Source: Pseudomonas abietaniphila
GTDB taxonomy: Bacteria; Pseudomonadota; Gammaproteobacteria; Pseudomonadales; Pseudomonadaceae
Length of the DNA: 64,000 nt
NCBI RefSeq assembly: GCF_900100795.1
Contig: NZ_FNCO01000001.1
Span: 741,290 to 805,289, forward strand
Direction: 5' to 3'
The stretch's first letter is position 1, and every line of letters starts with the position of its first letter. Shown here piece after piece: positions 46,854 through 56,412 of the stretch. A program made the position numbers and the translations under genes. The notes under the pieces were generated by a model, which saw only the letters and a list, made by a program, of their open reading frames with translations, was not told the DNA's origin and made no database searches.

Positions 46854-49100
46854 TCAACGAACGGTGATCGGCAGTGTCCGGACCGTGCCTTTGGACGAGG
46901 TCACCGTAGCGGTCGGGTTGGTGGCCGACGGTGCGATGGTGTTCACCACCGAACTTCTCCAGCGACCCGTGACAGGCACCGTCACGCGATCAAGCTCCTG
47001 CACCCCGGTGGGTGTGGTCACCCGGATGACGATGGTGTTGCCCGTCGTCACCGAACTGGTCCCCGAAACATCCCAGCTGAACAGTGCTCCGCCGCCACGT
47101 ACCTGCACGGTTGCCGCCGTGATGGTCAGGGTTTCGGTGCCGGCCGGAGGCGCGGTGACCGAGACGTTGACCGTGGCCGGTGTCGACAGTGCGCCGAACG
47201 AGTCCGCTGCCTGATAGGTAAAGGTTGCGGTGAACGGTGCGGTGATCGTCGCAGGCGGTGTGTAGGTCACGGTGGTGCCATTGGTGGTCACGGTGCCGCG
47301 TCCGACAGCAGGCTGGGTCAGGTTGGTCACGCTCAGCGGCACGTTGCCCTCAGGGTCGGTGTCGTTGGCCAGTACGTTGACCACCAACGGTGTCCCGGCC
47401 AGCGTTGCGCCTGTGTCGGCACCCGCAACCGGTGGGCGGTTAGGCGTCACGGTCACGCTGACAGTGCCCGCCGAGGTCGACTTCAGCCCTTTGCTGTCCA
47501 CGGCCTTGTAGGTGAACGTGGCCGTGATCGGCGCGTTGATCACTGCTGGCGGTGTGTAGACGATGGACGTCGTGCCGTTCAGCGCCACGGTGCCCTGGCC
47601 AGAGGCCGGTTGAGTCAGGTCGCTGATGGTCAGCGGCAGGTCGCCGTCCGGATCGCTGTCGTTGACCAGCACGCTCAAGGTCAGCGGGACACCGAAGCCG
47701 GTGGTGCCGGTGTCGTTGACCACCACGGGAGGCTGGTTGGCGCCGGTATTCGGTGCTGTGCCGACGATGGTCACCGGTTCGGTGTCGGCACCGCCCCTGG
47801 CCGATTTGACGGTCACGAAGGCCGGTGGCTGGGTCAGGTTCGGCACGCTTAACTGCTGCGTGGTGCCGGACTTGGACATGCGGCCGAAACCCTGGGCCAG
47901 CAGATCAGGCACTGAGGTTTCGTCACTCGACGTGGCCTCCATGACCAGAGTGTGGTTGTCCCACGAGTAACGCGCGGTACGGATTTTCACCAGGTCCACC
48001 AGCTTGGTCGAAACGGCGGTGGGCTTGGTGGTGCCAACCGGGTTGCTCGCGGTGAGGATCACGAACGGTGGCAGCGTCGAGGCTGAGTGCGCCACGAAGA
48101 AGTGGCCGTTGTTGTCGCTGAGCATATTGAATTGGCAAGGTGAAGCCGGCGTGCCGGGAACCAGTGCGAGCGTCTCGCGATAGCACAGGCTTGAGCTGTT
48201 CGGGGATGAGGCGAACAACTCGATCCGGGTGCCGGAGCCGTTGCGGCTGTACGTGCCGCGTTTGACCTCGACCGGGGTTTGAACCCTCGGGTCGAGCACC
48301 TTGCCGCTGACGGTGAAGAGGTTCTGGATGAGCGTCCCGGCGGGTCCTTCGATTTTCACGAAGTTGGTGCCAAACGGACTGCCGACAATCGCCTCCGGCA
48401 CATTGGGGTCGCCAATGTAGGTGTTGACGCTGCCGGTTTCCGGATCGACTTCGGTGTAAGGCGCACCGACGCCTTTGATGAACGGCCCCAGGTTGCCGTT
48501 GAGCGCACCACCGAAGTCGCCGGCGGCACCGATGCCGATGTCGCGGGTGAGGTTGATCGCCCGCCGCCCGGTGGTGGTGACATTGAAGGTGTCCACGCCG
48601 TAGGGATGGGTGACGGTGTACGTCCCGGGCCGACCGGCCGGGATATCGATGCGGATGCGAATCCGCGCGAAGCTCTGTTGCGAACCGTCGGTGGGTGGAT
48701 CGGTGGCGAACGCCGCTTCGACACCGGCGGTGTAGATTTCCAGTCCGTAACCGGCGATCGGGCTCACCGTTGTTTTCAACTGAGCCTGGAGCAGATACCA
48801 GAACATCTCATCCGGGAAGTTGTCCGGATAGACCATCGGAAATGCATCGTCATACAGCCCCGGCACCGCGCCGAGGGTACACATGTAAGCCGGTGGAACG
48901 GTCGCCGCGACCCGCGAGCTCACGGCCCTGGACTGGCACAGTTCCAGCGACAGATCGTTCTGGTCTTTGTACCACTTGGGGAAACGTCCTGTGGCGACGG
49001 TATAAGGCCCCGGGTCCACAGCCGAGAGACCGGCATACGCCGCCTCACTGACTGCGATCAGACTCATGGCGCCGAAAATCAGACTTGGCCAACTGTTCAT
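46854..49100 (-). CDS. Secreted protein with conserved N-domain and Ig/cadherin-like repeats
   Basis: This 748-residue protein has a signal peptide (SLIFGAMSLIAVSEAAYA). An N-terminal domain of about 400 residues is shared with the next gene upstream (DPGPYTVATGRFPKWYKDQ; YMCTLGAVPGLYD; YPDNFPDEMFWYL). Two tandem cadherin/VCBS-like domains follow (PPVVVNDTGTT to TVSVTVTP; PPVAGADTGATL to NVSVTAPP) and then a C-terminal beta domain. I do not recognise the N-domain. It lies between its paralogue and csgB in one operon under a sigma54 promoter, so an extracellular matrix or adhesion role is inferred. GGAGG precedes the ATG. Confidence 0.75.
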   Translation of the reverse strand: MNSWPSLIFGAMSLIAVSEAAYAGLSAVDPGPYTVATGRFPKWYKDQNDLSLELCQSRAVSSRVAATVPPAYMCTLGAVPGLYDDAFPMVYPDNFPDEMFWYLLQAQLKTTVSPIAGYGLEIYTAGVEAAFATDPPTDGSQQSFARIRIRIDIPAGRPGTYTVTHPYGVDTFNVTTTGRRAINLTRDIGIGAAGDFGGALNGNLGPFIKGVGAPYTEVDPETGSVNTYIGDPNVPEAIVGSPFGTNFVKIEGPAGTLIQNLFTVSGKVLDPRVQTPVEVKRGTYSRNGSGTRIELFASSPNSSSLCYRETLALVPGTPASPCQFNMLSDNNGHFFVAHSASTLPPFVILTASNPVGTTKPTAVSTKLVDLVKIRTARYSWDNHTLVMEATSSDETSVPDLLAQGFGRMSKSGTTQQLSVPNLTQPPAFVTVKSARGGADTEPVTIVGTAPNTGANQPPVVVNDTGTTGFGVPLTLSVLVNDSDPDGDLPLTISDLTQPASGQGTVALNGTTSIVYTPPAVINAPITATFTYKAVDSKGLKSTSAGTVSVTVTPNRPPVAGADTGATLAGTPLVVNVLANDTDPEGNVPLSVTNLTQPAVGRGTVTTNGTTVTYTPPATITAPFTATFTYQAADSFGALSTPATVNVSVTAPPAGTETLTITAATVQVRGGGALFSWDVSGTSSVTTGNTIVIRVTTPTGVQELDRVTVPVTGRWRSSVVNTIAPSATNPTATVTSSKGTVRTLPITVR

Positions 49101-49136
49101 GTTGCCTCCAGATTCGAGAGCAAGGAGTGGTTGCGA

Positions 49137-50498
49137 TCAGGGAACGATCACCACTTCTTCGGTATCGCTGCCGCCGTTGGCCGATGTCACCGTGACCTTG
49201 GCCGGGGGAATCGGCGAAATGCCGGTCGTCAATGTCTTGATCGCGCCGTCGCCACTGAGGGTGCCGATGGCGCCGCCTGAGCTGCCGGTCGCTGTCAGAG
49301 AGGTCGCGGTGGCCGCGTCACTGGTGCTGGCGACCAGAGTGAGTTGCCCGGACGACAGGCTGTAATTGGCCGTGTCAATGCTCACCAGGTCGGTTAACGC
49401 ATGCGGCACCGTGGTCGGCGTGTTCTGGGGAATCGCCACATGGTTGTCGGCAGTGACCTGCAGATTGACGGGCAGTGTCGGGTTGGCCGTGGACTGGCCG
49501 TACCAGCTGCCGGTGCCGTCGGCCTCGGTCATGGCAATGTCAGCGTTATCGGTGTCGACGAACTTCGACGTGCCGGGCGGTGGTGGCGCCAGCGAGAACA
49601 CGTCCTCCTGGGCCTGAACGCCACTGTTACCGGTGCCGCCGGTCTTGCGGGAGTACGTGGCGCGCTGAACGATCGTCGGGGTGGGCCTTACGACCGTGGA
49701 CAGCTTGCCGGTAATGCCGAATACGTCGGTGCGCCCGTCAATGCCGTTGGGGCCTTCGACATGAATGAAGTTGGTGTTGAACGGGCTGCCGGTGACCTGT
49801 TCCGTCAGGTTGGGGTCTCCGACGTAGCTTGAGGCGATGCCTGTCGTGGGGTCGGTCTCGATGTAGGGGCCGTTCACGCTGCGCAGGAAGGGGCCAACGT
49901 CGCCCGTCAACGCTCCGCTGTAATTTCCAGGTGAGCCGATGCCGATGTCGCGGGTCATGTTGATGGCTTTGGTGCCGGGTGTGTCCACCTGAAAAACATC
50001 GACGCCGTAGGGGTGAGTGATCGTGTAGGTCCCTGCGACGGGAGCGTCCATCCGGATACGGATCCGCGCAAAGCTGATCTGGTCATTCGGCGCGGGATCG
50101 CCGCCACCAAATGCCGCTTCCAGAGCTGCCGTATATTTCAGATTGAGTGCGGTGGCGCCCGCTGTCGGGATGGCGGCGTCGGCCAGGAACCAGAACGCTT
50201 CATCAGGAAAGTTGGTTGGAAACACGGTGGGCTGGTTGTCGTCGAACACGCCGGCGGCGACGGCCAGGGTGCACATATACGATGGAACGCCAGGGGTGGA
50301 AGGGACCCGGGAACTCAGCGCCTTGCCCAGGCACAAGTCGAGCGTGCGACCGTGCGTGTCCTGATACCACTGGGCGAAGTTACCGTTTTGCGGACTGTAG
50401 GGGCCCTGATCGACCGCGAACAACGCGGCCTGGGCGGAACCGTGAATCGCTGCGATCAATGACAGCAACGTTACGGCGGGGGTCAATTTGCTGGGCAT
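49137..50498 (-). CDS. Secreted protein with the same conserved N-domain, no Ig repeats
   Basis: This 453-residue protein has a signal peptide ending AQA and then an N-domain parallel to that of the 46854-49100 product: DQGPYSPQNGNFAQWYQDT, YMCTLAVAAGVFDD, FPTNFPDEAFWFL, and a shared THPYGVD/NMTRDIGIG region. It ends with a threonine/serine-rich beta segment (TSANGGSDTEEVVIV). The function is unknown. ATG at 50498 follows GAGGGA. It is first in the operon leading to csgBA, with a -24/-12 promoter 80 bp upstream. Confidence 0.75.
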   Translation of the reverse strand: MPSKLTPAVTLLSLIAAIHGSAQAALFAVDQGPYSPQNGNFAQWYQDTHGRTLDLCLGKALSSRVPSTPGVPSYMCTLAVAAGVFDDNQPTVFPTNFPDEAFWFLADAAIPTAGATALNLKYTAALEAAFGGGDPAPNDQISFARIRIRMDAPVAGTYTITHPYGVDVFQVDTPGTKAINMTRDIGIGSPGNYSGALTGDVGPFLRSVNGPYIETDPTTGIASSYVGDPNLTEQVTGSPFNTNFIHVEGPNGIDGRTDVFGITGKLSTVVRPTPTIVQRATYSRKTGGTGNSGVQAQEDVFSLAPPPPGTSKFVDTDNADIAMTEADGTGSWYGQSTANPTLPVNLQVTADNHVAIPQNTPTTVPHALTDLVSIDTANYSLSSGQLTLVASTSDAATATSLTATGSSGGAIGTLSGDGAIKTLTTGISPIPPAKVTVTSANGGSDTEEVVIVP

Positions 50499-50577
50499 TT
50501 GTCTTCCCTCTCGCAATGAACCTGCCTCTGGCGTGAGTCGGACGAAGGCGTCGGTTCCAGGAGGCTGGGAGGGGCAG

Positions 50578-50593
50578 CGCAACATCTGTACCA
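50578..50593 (-). promoter_or_regulatory. Sigma54 (-24/-12) promoter of the curlin operon
   Basis: The minus-strand sequence TGGTACAGATGTTGCG has GGTAC-N5-TTGC with exact -24/-12 spacing. Palindromes of the TGGGG/CCCC type stand 100-145 bp upstream, as they do before the oxidase gene. Confidence 0.75.
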
Positions 50594-50691
50594 GAATGCT
50601 GAATGTCGGCTGGAAGGCTTGATCTAGAGGGGCGGGTGGTTCAGGTCCCGAGAGTGGGACGCAGCGTTGCGCAGGTGAAACACTACGGGGA

Positions 50692-50709
50692 GTGGGGCGC
50701 TCTCCCCAC
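50692..50709. promoter_or_regulatory. Candidate activator site (perfect-arm palindrome)
   Basis: GTGGGGCGCTCTCCCCAC has 6-bp perfect arms and lies in the divergent region between the curlin operon and the sensor kinase gene. Confidence 0.55.
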
Positions 50710-50723
50710 TGTTGGGGAACCGC

Positions 50724-50737
50724 TGGGGAAGAGCCCC
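50724..50737. promoter_or_regulatory. Candidate activator site (palindrome 3)
   Basis: TGGGGAAGAGCCCC matches the TGGGGAA-N3-CCCC pattern found at 20110 and 20892. It lies about 131 bp upstream of the -24 element at 50593. Confidence 0.6.
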
Positions 50738-50952
50738 GGGAAAGCTGTTAAGAAAGTCGGACGGACGGCGAGTATTCAAAAAAGTTCAGTGCTTTTTTGA
50801 AAAGTGCCTTGGCTATCAGGGACTAAGCGCCGAACGGTCATTCGAAATGCTGTCATGATGATATCAATTGCCATGAAGGCCGCTAAAAATCAGCTATCGC
50901 AAAGCAACGCCTTACGCTATACCGACTTTAAAAAGTGACCAGGACGGCTGTC

Positions 50953-52446
50953 ATGGGATCTATAGGGCGCAGTGAAATGCTGACTCAAGCCAGCATCAAA
51001 GAACTCGAAAAAAAACCACGGCCTCGCTTTAACCTGCTGCGCTGGTTTTCAATTGTCAGCTTGTTGGTCATCGCCTCGGTGGCCATTGGTTTAGGGCTGA
51101 TTTCCACCCGTTTCGTCGTCAGCGAAGCGGTCCAGCGAGACTCACTGCTGACCTCGCAATTCGTCCACGCCATTGCCTCTGCCGAAATCCGTCACGCCCA
51201 GATTCCCTATAGCCGAACCATGGCCGAACTGCTGGACATCCGACGTGATTTACCGCTTGCCGATGTCGATCAAGAGCTTCGCCGCCGATCGCGTGATGAA
51301 TTCCTTGACCATATTTCGTCGCTGCCCGATGCCTTGTTGGTCAACGTCTACGCTCAGGACAGGGTCATTATCTGGTCAACCAACCCTGCACTGATCGGCA
51401 AGGCCATTCTGGGCAATGACGACTTGGAGGCTGCATTCCGCTCTCGGCAGCGCACGGGCAGCGCGCATCATGAAACTCAGCGCCATCAGAACGAACAGAA
51501 GTTCCTGAACCCGCCGGATTACCTGTTCATCGAGAATTACGTTCCGTTGTTCGATGCCGAAGAGAAAGACGTCTTGGCGATCGTCGAGATCTATAAGGAG
51601 CCCAAGGATCTGATCGCCAGCATCCAGCGCGGTTATGTAGTGATCTGGGTCTCGACCGGTATCGGCGGCCTGCTTATTTATCTGGGCCTGTTCTGGATCG
51701 TACGTCGGGCATCCCGGCTTCTGGAGTTCCAGCAACGGCAGCTGATCAACAGCGAGAAATTCGCCGCCTTGGGCGAGATGTCTTCGGCTGTGGCGCACAG
51801 CCTGCGCAACCCGCTGGCGACGATCCGGTCCAGCGCCGAGCTGGCGCTGGAAGTGGTCGATCCGGCCGCGCAGAAGAACATTAACGACATCATTAACCAA
51901 GTGGACCGCATGTCGAAATGGGTGCGCGAACTGCTGCTCTCGCTGCGCCCCATCAGCGGCGAGTCCGAGGCGGTGGATGTGGTGTCGTGCATGCAGGATG
52001 TGCTGCAGTCGTACGAGCAGCAGATTCGTCGCGCCAATATCGACGTGGCGTTCAATCCGGTCGAAGTCCCTCTGGTCATCAGTCAGCGAATCTTGTTGGC
52101 ACAGATCCTGAATAGCTTGATGGCCAACGCACTGGAAGCCATGACCACGGACGGCAAGTTGAAGATCGACGTCGTTTCCGAGCCGGCCAGAGGCCGGGTT
52201 TACCTGACCGTTTCTGACAATGGCAAGGGCATGTCCCGGCAGCAAGAGGCGATGGTGTTCAAACCGTTCTTTACGACCAAGCAGGGAGGGCTCGGTGTAG
52301 GGCTGGTTCTGGTCAAGCGGATCATGGAGCGGTTTTCCGGCAAGGTCTCGTTGACCAGCCGTGAACAGGAAGGCACCCGTGTGAAACTGACCTTCAAAAT
52401 TGCGGCAGGAGGGAGACTCGATGGAACGCAGCATACTGGTGGTTGA
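50953..52446 (+). CDS. NtrB-like sensor histidine kinase, MnxS-like
   Basis: This 497-residue membrane kinase has a helix at about residues 27-50, a periplasmic sensor region, and a second helix at about 220-245. The dimerization site is AVAHSLRNPLATI (histidine near 282) and the ATPase domain has NSLMANALEAM, DNGKGM and GGLGVGLVLVKRI. The kinase class is the one that pairs with sigma54 activators. An upstream GTG at 50935 has no ribosome site, while the ATG at 50953 has AGGA. It overlaps the regulator gene by 26 bp. In P. putida GB-1, MnxS1/MnxS2 kinases of this general kind are needed for Mn oxidation; identity with either is not proven here. Confidence 0.85.
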   Translation: MGSIGRSEMLTQASIKELEKKPRPRFNLLRWFSIVSLLVIASVAIGLGLISTRFVVSEAVQRDSLLTSQFVHAIASAEIRHAQIPYSRTMAELLDIRRDLPLADVDQELRRRSRDEFLDHISSLPDALLVNVYAQDRVIIWSTNPALIGKAILGNDDLEAAFRSRQRTGSAHHETQRHQNEQKFLNPPDYLFIENYVPLFDAEEKDVLAIVEIYKEPKDLIASIQRGYVVIWVSTGIGGLLIYLGLFWIVRRASRLLEFQQRQLINSEKFAALGEMSSAVAHSLRNPLATIRSSAELALEVVDPAAQKNINDIINQVDRMSKWVRELLLSLRPISGESEAVDVVSCMQDVLQSYEQQIRRANIDVAFNPVEVPLVISQRILLAQILNSLMANALEAMTTDGKLKIDVVSEPARGRVYLTVSDNGKGMSRQQEAMVFKPFFTTKQGGLGVGLVLVKRIMERFSGKVSLTSREQEGTRVKLTFKIAAGGRLDGTQHTGG

Positions 52447-53917
52447 AGATGACGAGCTCCTGGCCAGCAACATTCAGACCTATCTGGAACGCAGGGATTT
52501 CGAGGCCAGGGTGTGTCATTCGGCCGAAGACGCGCTGAAACTGCTGCAGAACTGGCGCCCTGACGTCGTACTGACCGACAACTCCTTGCCGGGCATGAGC
52601 GGCCATGAGTTGATCAATGCGCTCAAAGAAAGCGCGCCAGACCTCAAACTCATCATGATGACCGGCTACGGCAACATCGAAGACGCGGTCACGGCGATGA
52701 AAGAGGGCGCGTTTCATTACCTGACCAAACCGGTCGCGCTGCCTGAACTGAAGCTGCTGCTGGACAAGGCGCTGGCGGCAGAGCGTCTGGAGCGAACGCT
52801 GTCCTTCTATCAAGACCGGGACGCCAAGCATTCCGGCCTGCAAGCCTTGATCGGCGACTCACCGGCCATGATGCACGTCAAGGGCGTGGTCACCCAGTTG
52901 CTCGACGCCGAGCGGCGCATGACCAGCAGCGACCTGCCACCGGTGCTCGTCGAGGGCGACACCGGCACCGGCAAGGAGCTGATTGCCCGGGCCCTGCATT
53001 TCGACGGGCCGCGTGCCAAAGGGCCGTTCGTGGAGTTCAACTGTGCGTCGATTCCGGCGCATTTGATCGAAGCCGAGCTGTTCGGTCATGAGAAAGGCGC
53101 CTTTACCGATGCCAAGGACCGCCGCACGGGCCTGGTGGAAGCCGCGGACGGCGGCACGCTGTTCCTCGACGAAGTGGGGGAAATGGACCTGTTGCTGCAG
53201 GCCAAGTTGCTCAAATTGCTCGAAGACCGGACGGTGCGCAGGATCGGGTCGGTCAAGGAGCGCAAGGTGGACCTGCGGATCATCAGCGCGACGAACTGCA
53301 ACCTCGAACAGATGGTGCAGCAGGGTAAATTCCGCCGTGATCTGTTTTTCCGCCTGCGCATCATCTCCATCAAGGTGCCGCGCCTGCAGGCACGGGGCGA
53401 CGATGTCATCCGCCTGGCGCGGCATTTCCTGCAGTTGCACGGCAAGCGCTATGGCAAGACAGACCTGTATTTCAGCGTCGAGTCCGAAAACCTGCTGCGC
53501 AGTTACAGCTGGCCGGGGAACGTCCGCGAACTGCGCAACATGCTGGAGCAGACCGTCCTGCTGACCCAGAACAGCTGCATCGCCCCTCATCAGTTGGGGT
53601 TATGCATGAGCCTGATGGATGAGCCGATGACGCCTCACGGGTTCATGCAGCAGTTCACTCCTCCGGCACACTCACATCTGCAAGGTCAGGCGCAGTCGCA
53701 GTCACCCTATCAACCGCACCCTCACTCGCCCTCGGCAGACGAGGGCATGGGCAACATGAACTTGCCTGAAGTGGAAAACGAAATGGTGCGCAAGGTGCTC
53801 GACAAGACCGACTGGAACGTCACCAAATCGGCACGTCTGCTGGGGCTGACCCGCGACATGCTGCGTTACCGTATCGACAAGCTCGGACTCACCCGGCCAG
53901 ACCGCACGCAGTCATAG
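52421..53917 (+). CDS. NtrC-family sigma54-dependent response regulator, MnxR-like
   Basis: This 498-residue activator has a receiver with phosphoacceptor D53 (VVLTDNSLPG). Its AAA+ domain has Walker A GDTGTGKE (about 179-186), the sigma54-contact loop GAFTDA (about 226-231) in place of GAFTGA, and Walker B LFLDEVGEM. A proline/histidine/glutamine-rich linker leads to a Fis-type helix-turn-helix (TKSARLLGLTRDMLRYRIDKLG). The ATG at 52421 follows AGGAGGGA. It should act at the sigma54 promoters at 21001 and 50578, probably through the TGGGGAA-N3-CCCC palindromes. MnxR of P. putida is the precedent. Confidence 0.9.
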   Translation: MERSILVVEDDELLASNIQTYLERRDFEARVCHSAEDALKLLQNWRPDVVLTDNSLPGMSGHELINALKESAPDLKLIMMTGYGNIEDAVTAMKEGAFHYLTKPVALPELKLLLDKALAAERLERTLSFYQDRDAKHSGLQALIGDSPAMMHVKGVVTQLLDAERRMTSSDLPPVLVEGDTGTGKELIARALHFDGPRAKGPFVEFNCASIPAHLIEAELFGHEKGAFTDAKDRRTGLVEAADGGTLFLDEVGEMDLLLQAKLLKLLEDRTVRRIGSVKERKVDLRIISATNCNLEQMVQQGKFRRDLFFRLRIISIKVPRLQARGDDVIRLARHFLQLHGKRYGKTDLYFSVESENLLRSYSWPGNVRELRNMLEQTVLLTQNSCIAPHQLGLCMSLMDEPMTPHGFMQQFTPPAHSHLQGQAQSQSPYQPHPHSPSADEGMGNMNLPEVENEMVRKVLDKTDWNVTKSARLLGLTRDMLRYRIDKLGLTRPDRTQS

Positions 53918-54018
53918 CGATTGTCGATGGCCGCGATTGCCACGGCTGATTTCCGGCCCGGTGAACGGCTCCCTACAATGGTCCCATCACGAGAAAACAG
54001 ACCATTAGGGAGCAACAC

Positions 54019-54492
54019 ATGGCTATTGAAATCGGCATCAACGAACAGGATCGCGCAGAGATCGTCGAGGGGTTGTCGCGGCTGATCTCCGACACCTACG
54101 TGCTGTACCTCAAAACCCACAACTTCCACTGGAACGTCACAGGTCCGATGTTCCGTACTCTGCACCTGCTGTTCGAAGAGCAATACACGGAACTCGCCAC
54201 CGCCGTTGACGCCATTGCCGAACGGATCCGGGCGCTGGGCTTTCCGGCCCCTGGCACTTACTCCACCTACGCACGCCTGTCGTCGATCAAGGAAGAACCG
54301 AGTGTGCCCGCTGCAACCGACATGATCAAACAGCTCGTGGAAGGCCAGGAAGCCGTGACCCGAACCGCGCGCGGACTGTTCCCGCTGCTGGAGAAAGTCA
54401 GCGACGAACCCACGGCCGACCTGCTGACCCAGCGTATGCAGGTGCACGAAAAAGCCGCCTGGATGTTGCGCTCGCTGCTGGAAGACGAATGA
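54019..54492 (+). CDS. Dps-family ferritin-like protein
   Basis: This 157-residue cytoplasmic protein has the Dps ferroxidase motifs: THNFHWNVTGPMF with ligand histidines and FEEQYTELATAVDAIAERI with acidic ligands. Dps oxidizes and stores iron with peroxide and protects DNA. The ATG follows AGGGAGC. It lies about 100 bp after the sigma54 regulator gene, with no visible terminator between, so partial co-transcription is possible. Confidence 0.92.
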   Translation: MAIEIGINEQDRAEIVEGLSRLISDTYVLYLKTHNFHWNVTGPMFRTLHLLFEEQYTELATAVDAIAERIRALGFPAPGTYSTYARLSSIKEEPSVPAATDMIKQLVEGQEAVTRTARGLFPLLEKVSDEPTADLLTQRMQVHEKAAWMLRSLLEDE

Positions 54493-54550
54493 CCTGAAAA
54501 GCGCTTCAACCGGCCCCTGATGCTTTGCGTCTACCGGATCTGTGGTGCAC

Positions 54551-54672
54551 CTCAGATCGGTGGGAGTCAGCGTGCTGACGAATGCGGCGTGTCATTTACA
54601 GTTGATGTACCTGACCCATCGCATTCGTCCGAAGTGCGGCCCAAACCCTCGTAACCTCGGCCGTCTCCCACA
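54551..54672. repeat. Second palindromic repeat family, copy 2
   Basis: It has the same nested arms as the copy at 44255 (GGTGGGAG...CTCCCAC; GACGAATGC...GCATTCGTC). It fills the gap between dps and the MscS gene. Confidence 0.75.
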
Positions 54673-54719
54673 GGTCCCGCAGCGCAGACGAAACCTGGAG
54701 CAGGCATCGAACCTGTTGA

Positions 54720-56150
54720 TCAACGCTTCTGCAACCAGCCCAGGAAATTGTTTTTCTTGATCGCAACCGGTTTGCGCAGCAGCACATGCTGGGTGCTTTG
54801 CTGACGAATCGCCTGGAGTTTATTCAGTGCGGTGGTGATGTCGGCGCGGTGCTCCATGCATTGGCGGGTGGCGGCTTTGTCGATGCGGTAGACGACACAG
54901 GAGGTGAGGGCGATGAAGCGGGCCTCCGACGGCGTGTCGGTGAGCACGCTCTGTTCGCCCATCACTTCGCCCGGTCCCATGCGCCCGACTTCAACCATGT
55001 TGCTGCCATCCGGAACGTTGGCGGAGACCACGCCGGTGGCGATGACCAACAGCCCGTCGGTGATGTCCCCCAGTTCGACGATGGTCTGTCCGGTCGCGTA
55101 TTCGCGCGACACCATGGTCTGCGCCAACTGCGCTTTCTCATCGGCTGTGCTGGTGCGGAAGACCTTCACTTCGTCCAGTAAGGCCCTTGGTCGCGACACG
55201 GCTTCGGCCGTGGTTTCCGACTGCCAGGCAATACCGGCAGCTTCCAGGTGACGATACGCCAGGTCGAACAGCAAATTGCGCACGTCGCTTTTGTTCGCCA
55301 GGTCGCTGATGAAACCGGTGACGGAGTACTCGATGGTGGTCGGGCTGGTGTCTTTGACGACGGCGCGAGGGCGGGGTGTCGGTAACAGCGCGCTGCAACC
55401 CTGCAACGCACGCTCAAGCGCATCGAGTACCCGACGCGGGCGGATGTGGGGCGACATCATGATGTTGATCGATACCCCATGAATATTGACCGGTCGGCTC
55501 AAATTCACGATTTTCGCCTTGGCCGCCACCGAGTTGGGAATCACCACCATCGTACCGACCCCGGTCAGCAGGTGCGTGGCCCGCCAGTCAATGTCCATGA
55601 CCTTGCCTTCCATGCCGTCGATGGCGATCGAGTCATCCACCTGATAGGGCTTGGTGGTATTGAGGATGATCCCGGAGAACACGTCGCTCAACGTGCTCTG
55701 CAACGCGAGGCCGACGATGATCGCCATGGCGCCAGAGGTCGCGAGCAACCCCTTCACCGGCAACTGCAACACATAACCGGCGGCCGCAACGATGGCGATC
55801 AGGAAGATCACGGCGCCGATGACCTCCTGCAACAGTCGCCCGCTGTGGCCGACGCGCCCGGTCAGCAACAGCCCCAGCAACACGGTCAAGGTACGGGCCG
55901 CGTACATCCACCAGACAATCGCCAGCGCCGTCGCGCCGAACTGAAGCGCGCTGTCGTCCGGCCAGGCCGGCGCTTCCAACGGGCTGACGCCGGCATTGAT
56001 GATCACCAGGCTGTAGGCCACGAATCCCACCAGGCGGGTGGCAATCCGCGCCAGGCGGTTGCGCTCGGCGAGGAGATGCCAGGCGATCACGTCGGCCAAC
56101 AGCAGAAGCAGGCTCCAGGCCAGCGAGTAATGGGGGACGGCTGTAGACAT
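54720..56150 (-). CDS. MscS-family channel with C-terminal cyclic-nucleotide-binding domain
   Basis: This 476-residue inner-membrane protein has about four helices in residues 8-165, with the pore-lining region GLLATSGAMAIIVGLALQSTLSDVFSGIIL. The MscS beta domain follows (YQVDDSIAIDGMEGKVMDIDWRAT and VVIPNSVAAKAKIVNLSRP). Residues about 330-455 form a cNMP-binding domain (GQTIVELGDITDGLLVIATG; GRMGPGEVMGEQSVLT). Such channels release solutes on osmotic downshock and may be gated or tuned by a cyclic nucleotide. It converges on dps. Upstream of it there is no neighbour in the same direction. Confidence 0.9.
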   Translation of the reverse strand: MSTAVPHYSLAWSLLLLLADVIAWHLLAERNRLARIATRLVGFVAYSLVIINAGVSPLEAPAWPDDSALQFGATALAIVWWMYAARTLTVLLGLLLTGRVGHSGRLLQEVIGAVIFLIAIVAAAGYVLQLPVKGLLATSGAMAIIVGLALQSTLSDVFSGIILNTTKPYQVDDSIAIDGMEGKVMDIDWRATHLLTGVGTMVVIPNSVAAKAKIVNLSRPVNIHGVSINIMMSPHIRPRRVLDALERALQGCSALLPTPRPRAVVKDTSPTTIEYSVTGFISDLANKSDVRNLLFDLAYRHLEAAGIAWQSETTAEAVSRPRALLDEVKVFRTSTADEKAQLAQTMVSREYATGQTIVELGDITDGLLVIATGVVSANVPDGSNMVEVGRMGPGEVMGEQSVLTDTPSEARFIALTSCVVYRIDKAATRQCMEHRADITTALNKLQAIRQQSTQHVLLRKPVAIKKNNFLGWLQKR

Positions 56151-56412
56151 TGAGGGATATCCGCTAGAAAGTTGCAGGTCGCTGTGGCACGCGCGGATGG
56201 TAGGGACAGAGGTGGCGGGATGTCTATAACCGATGGTGCTTGGGGCACCGCCGAAAGTCTGTGGTCAGCTTGACGTCCTTCAAACGCGTTCATGCGGGCG
56301 CAAGGAGGGCCGAGCGCGCGGCGCGGTCGGAAAACAAGCACATTGCTTCAATCGCGCGGCGGACGCGAGCCTCACCATCGAGCGCCTCTACACACATCGA
56401 TTGAGGCTTCCC

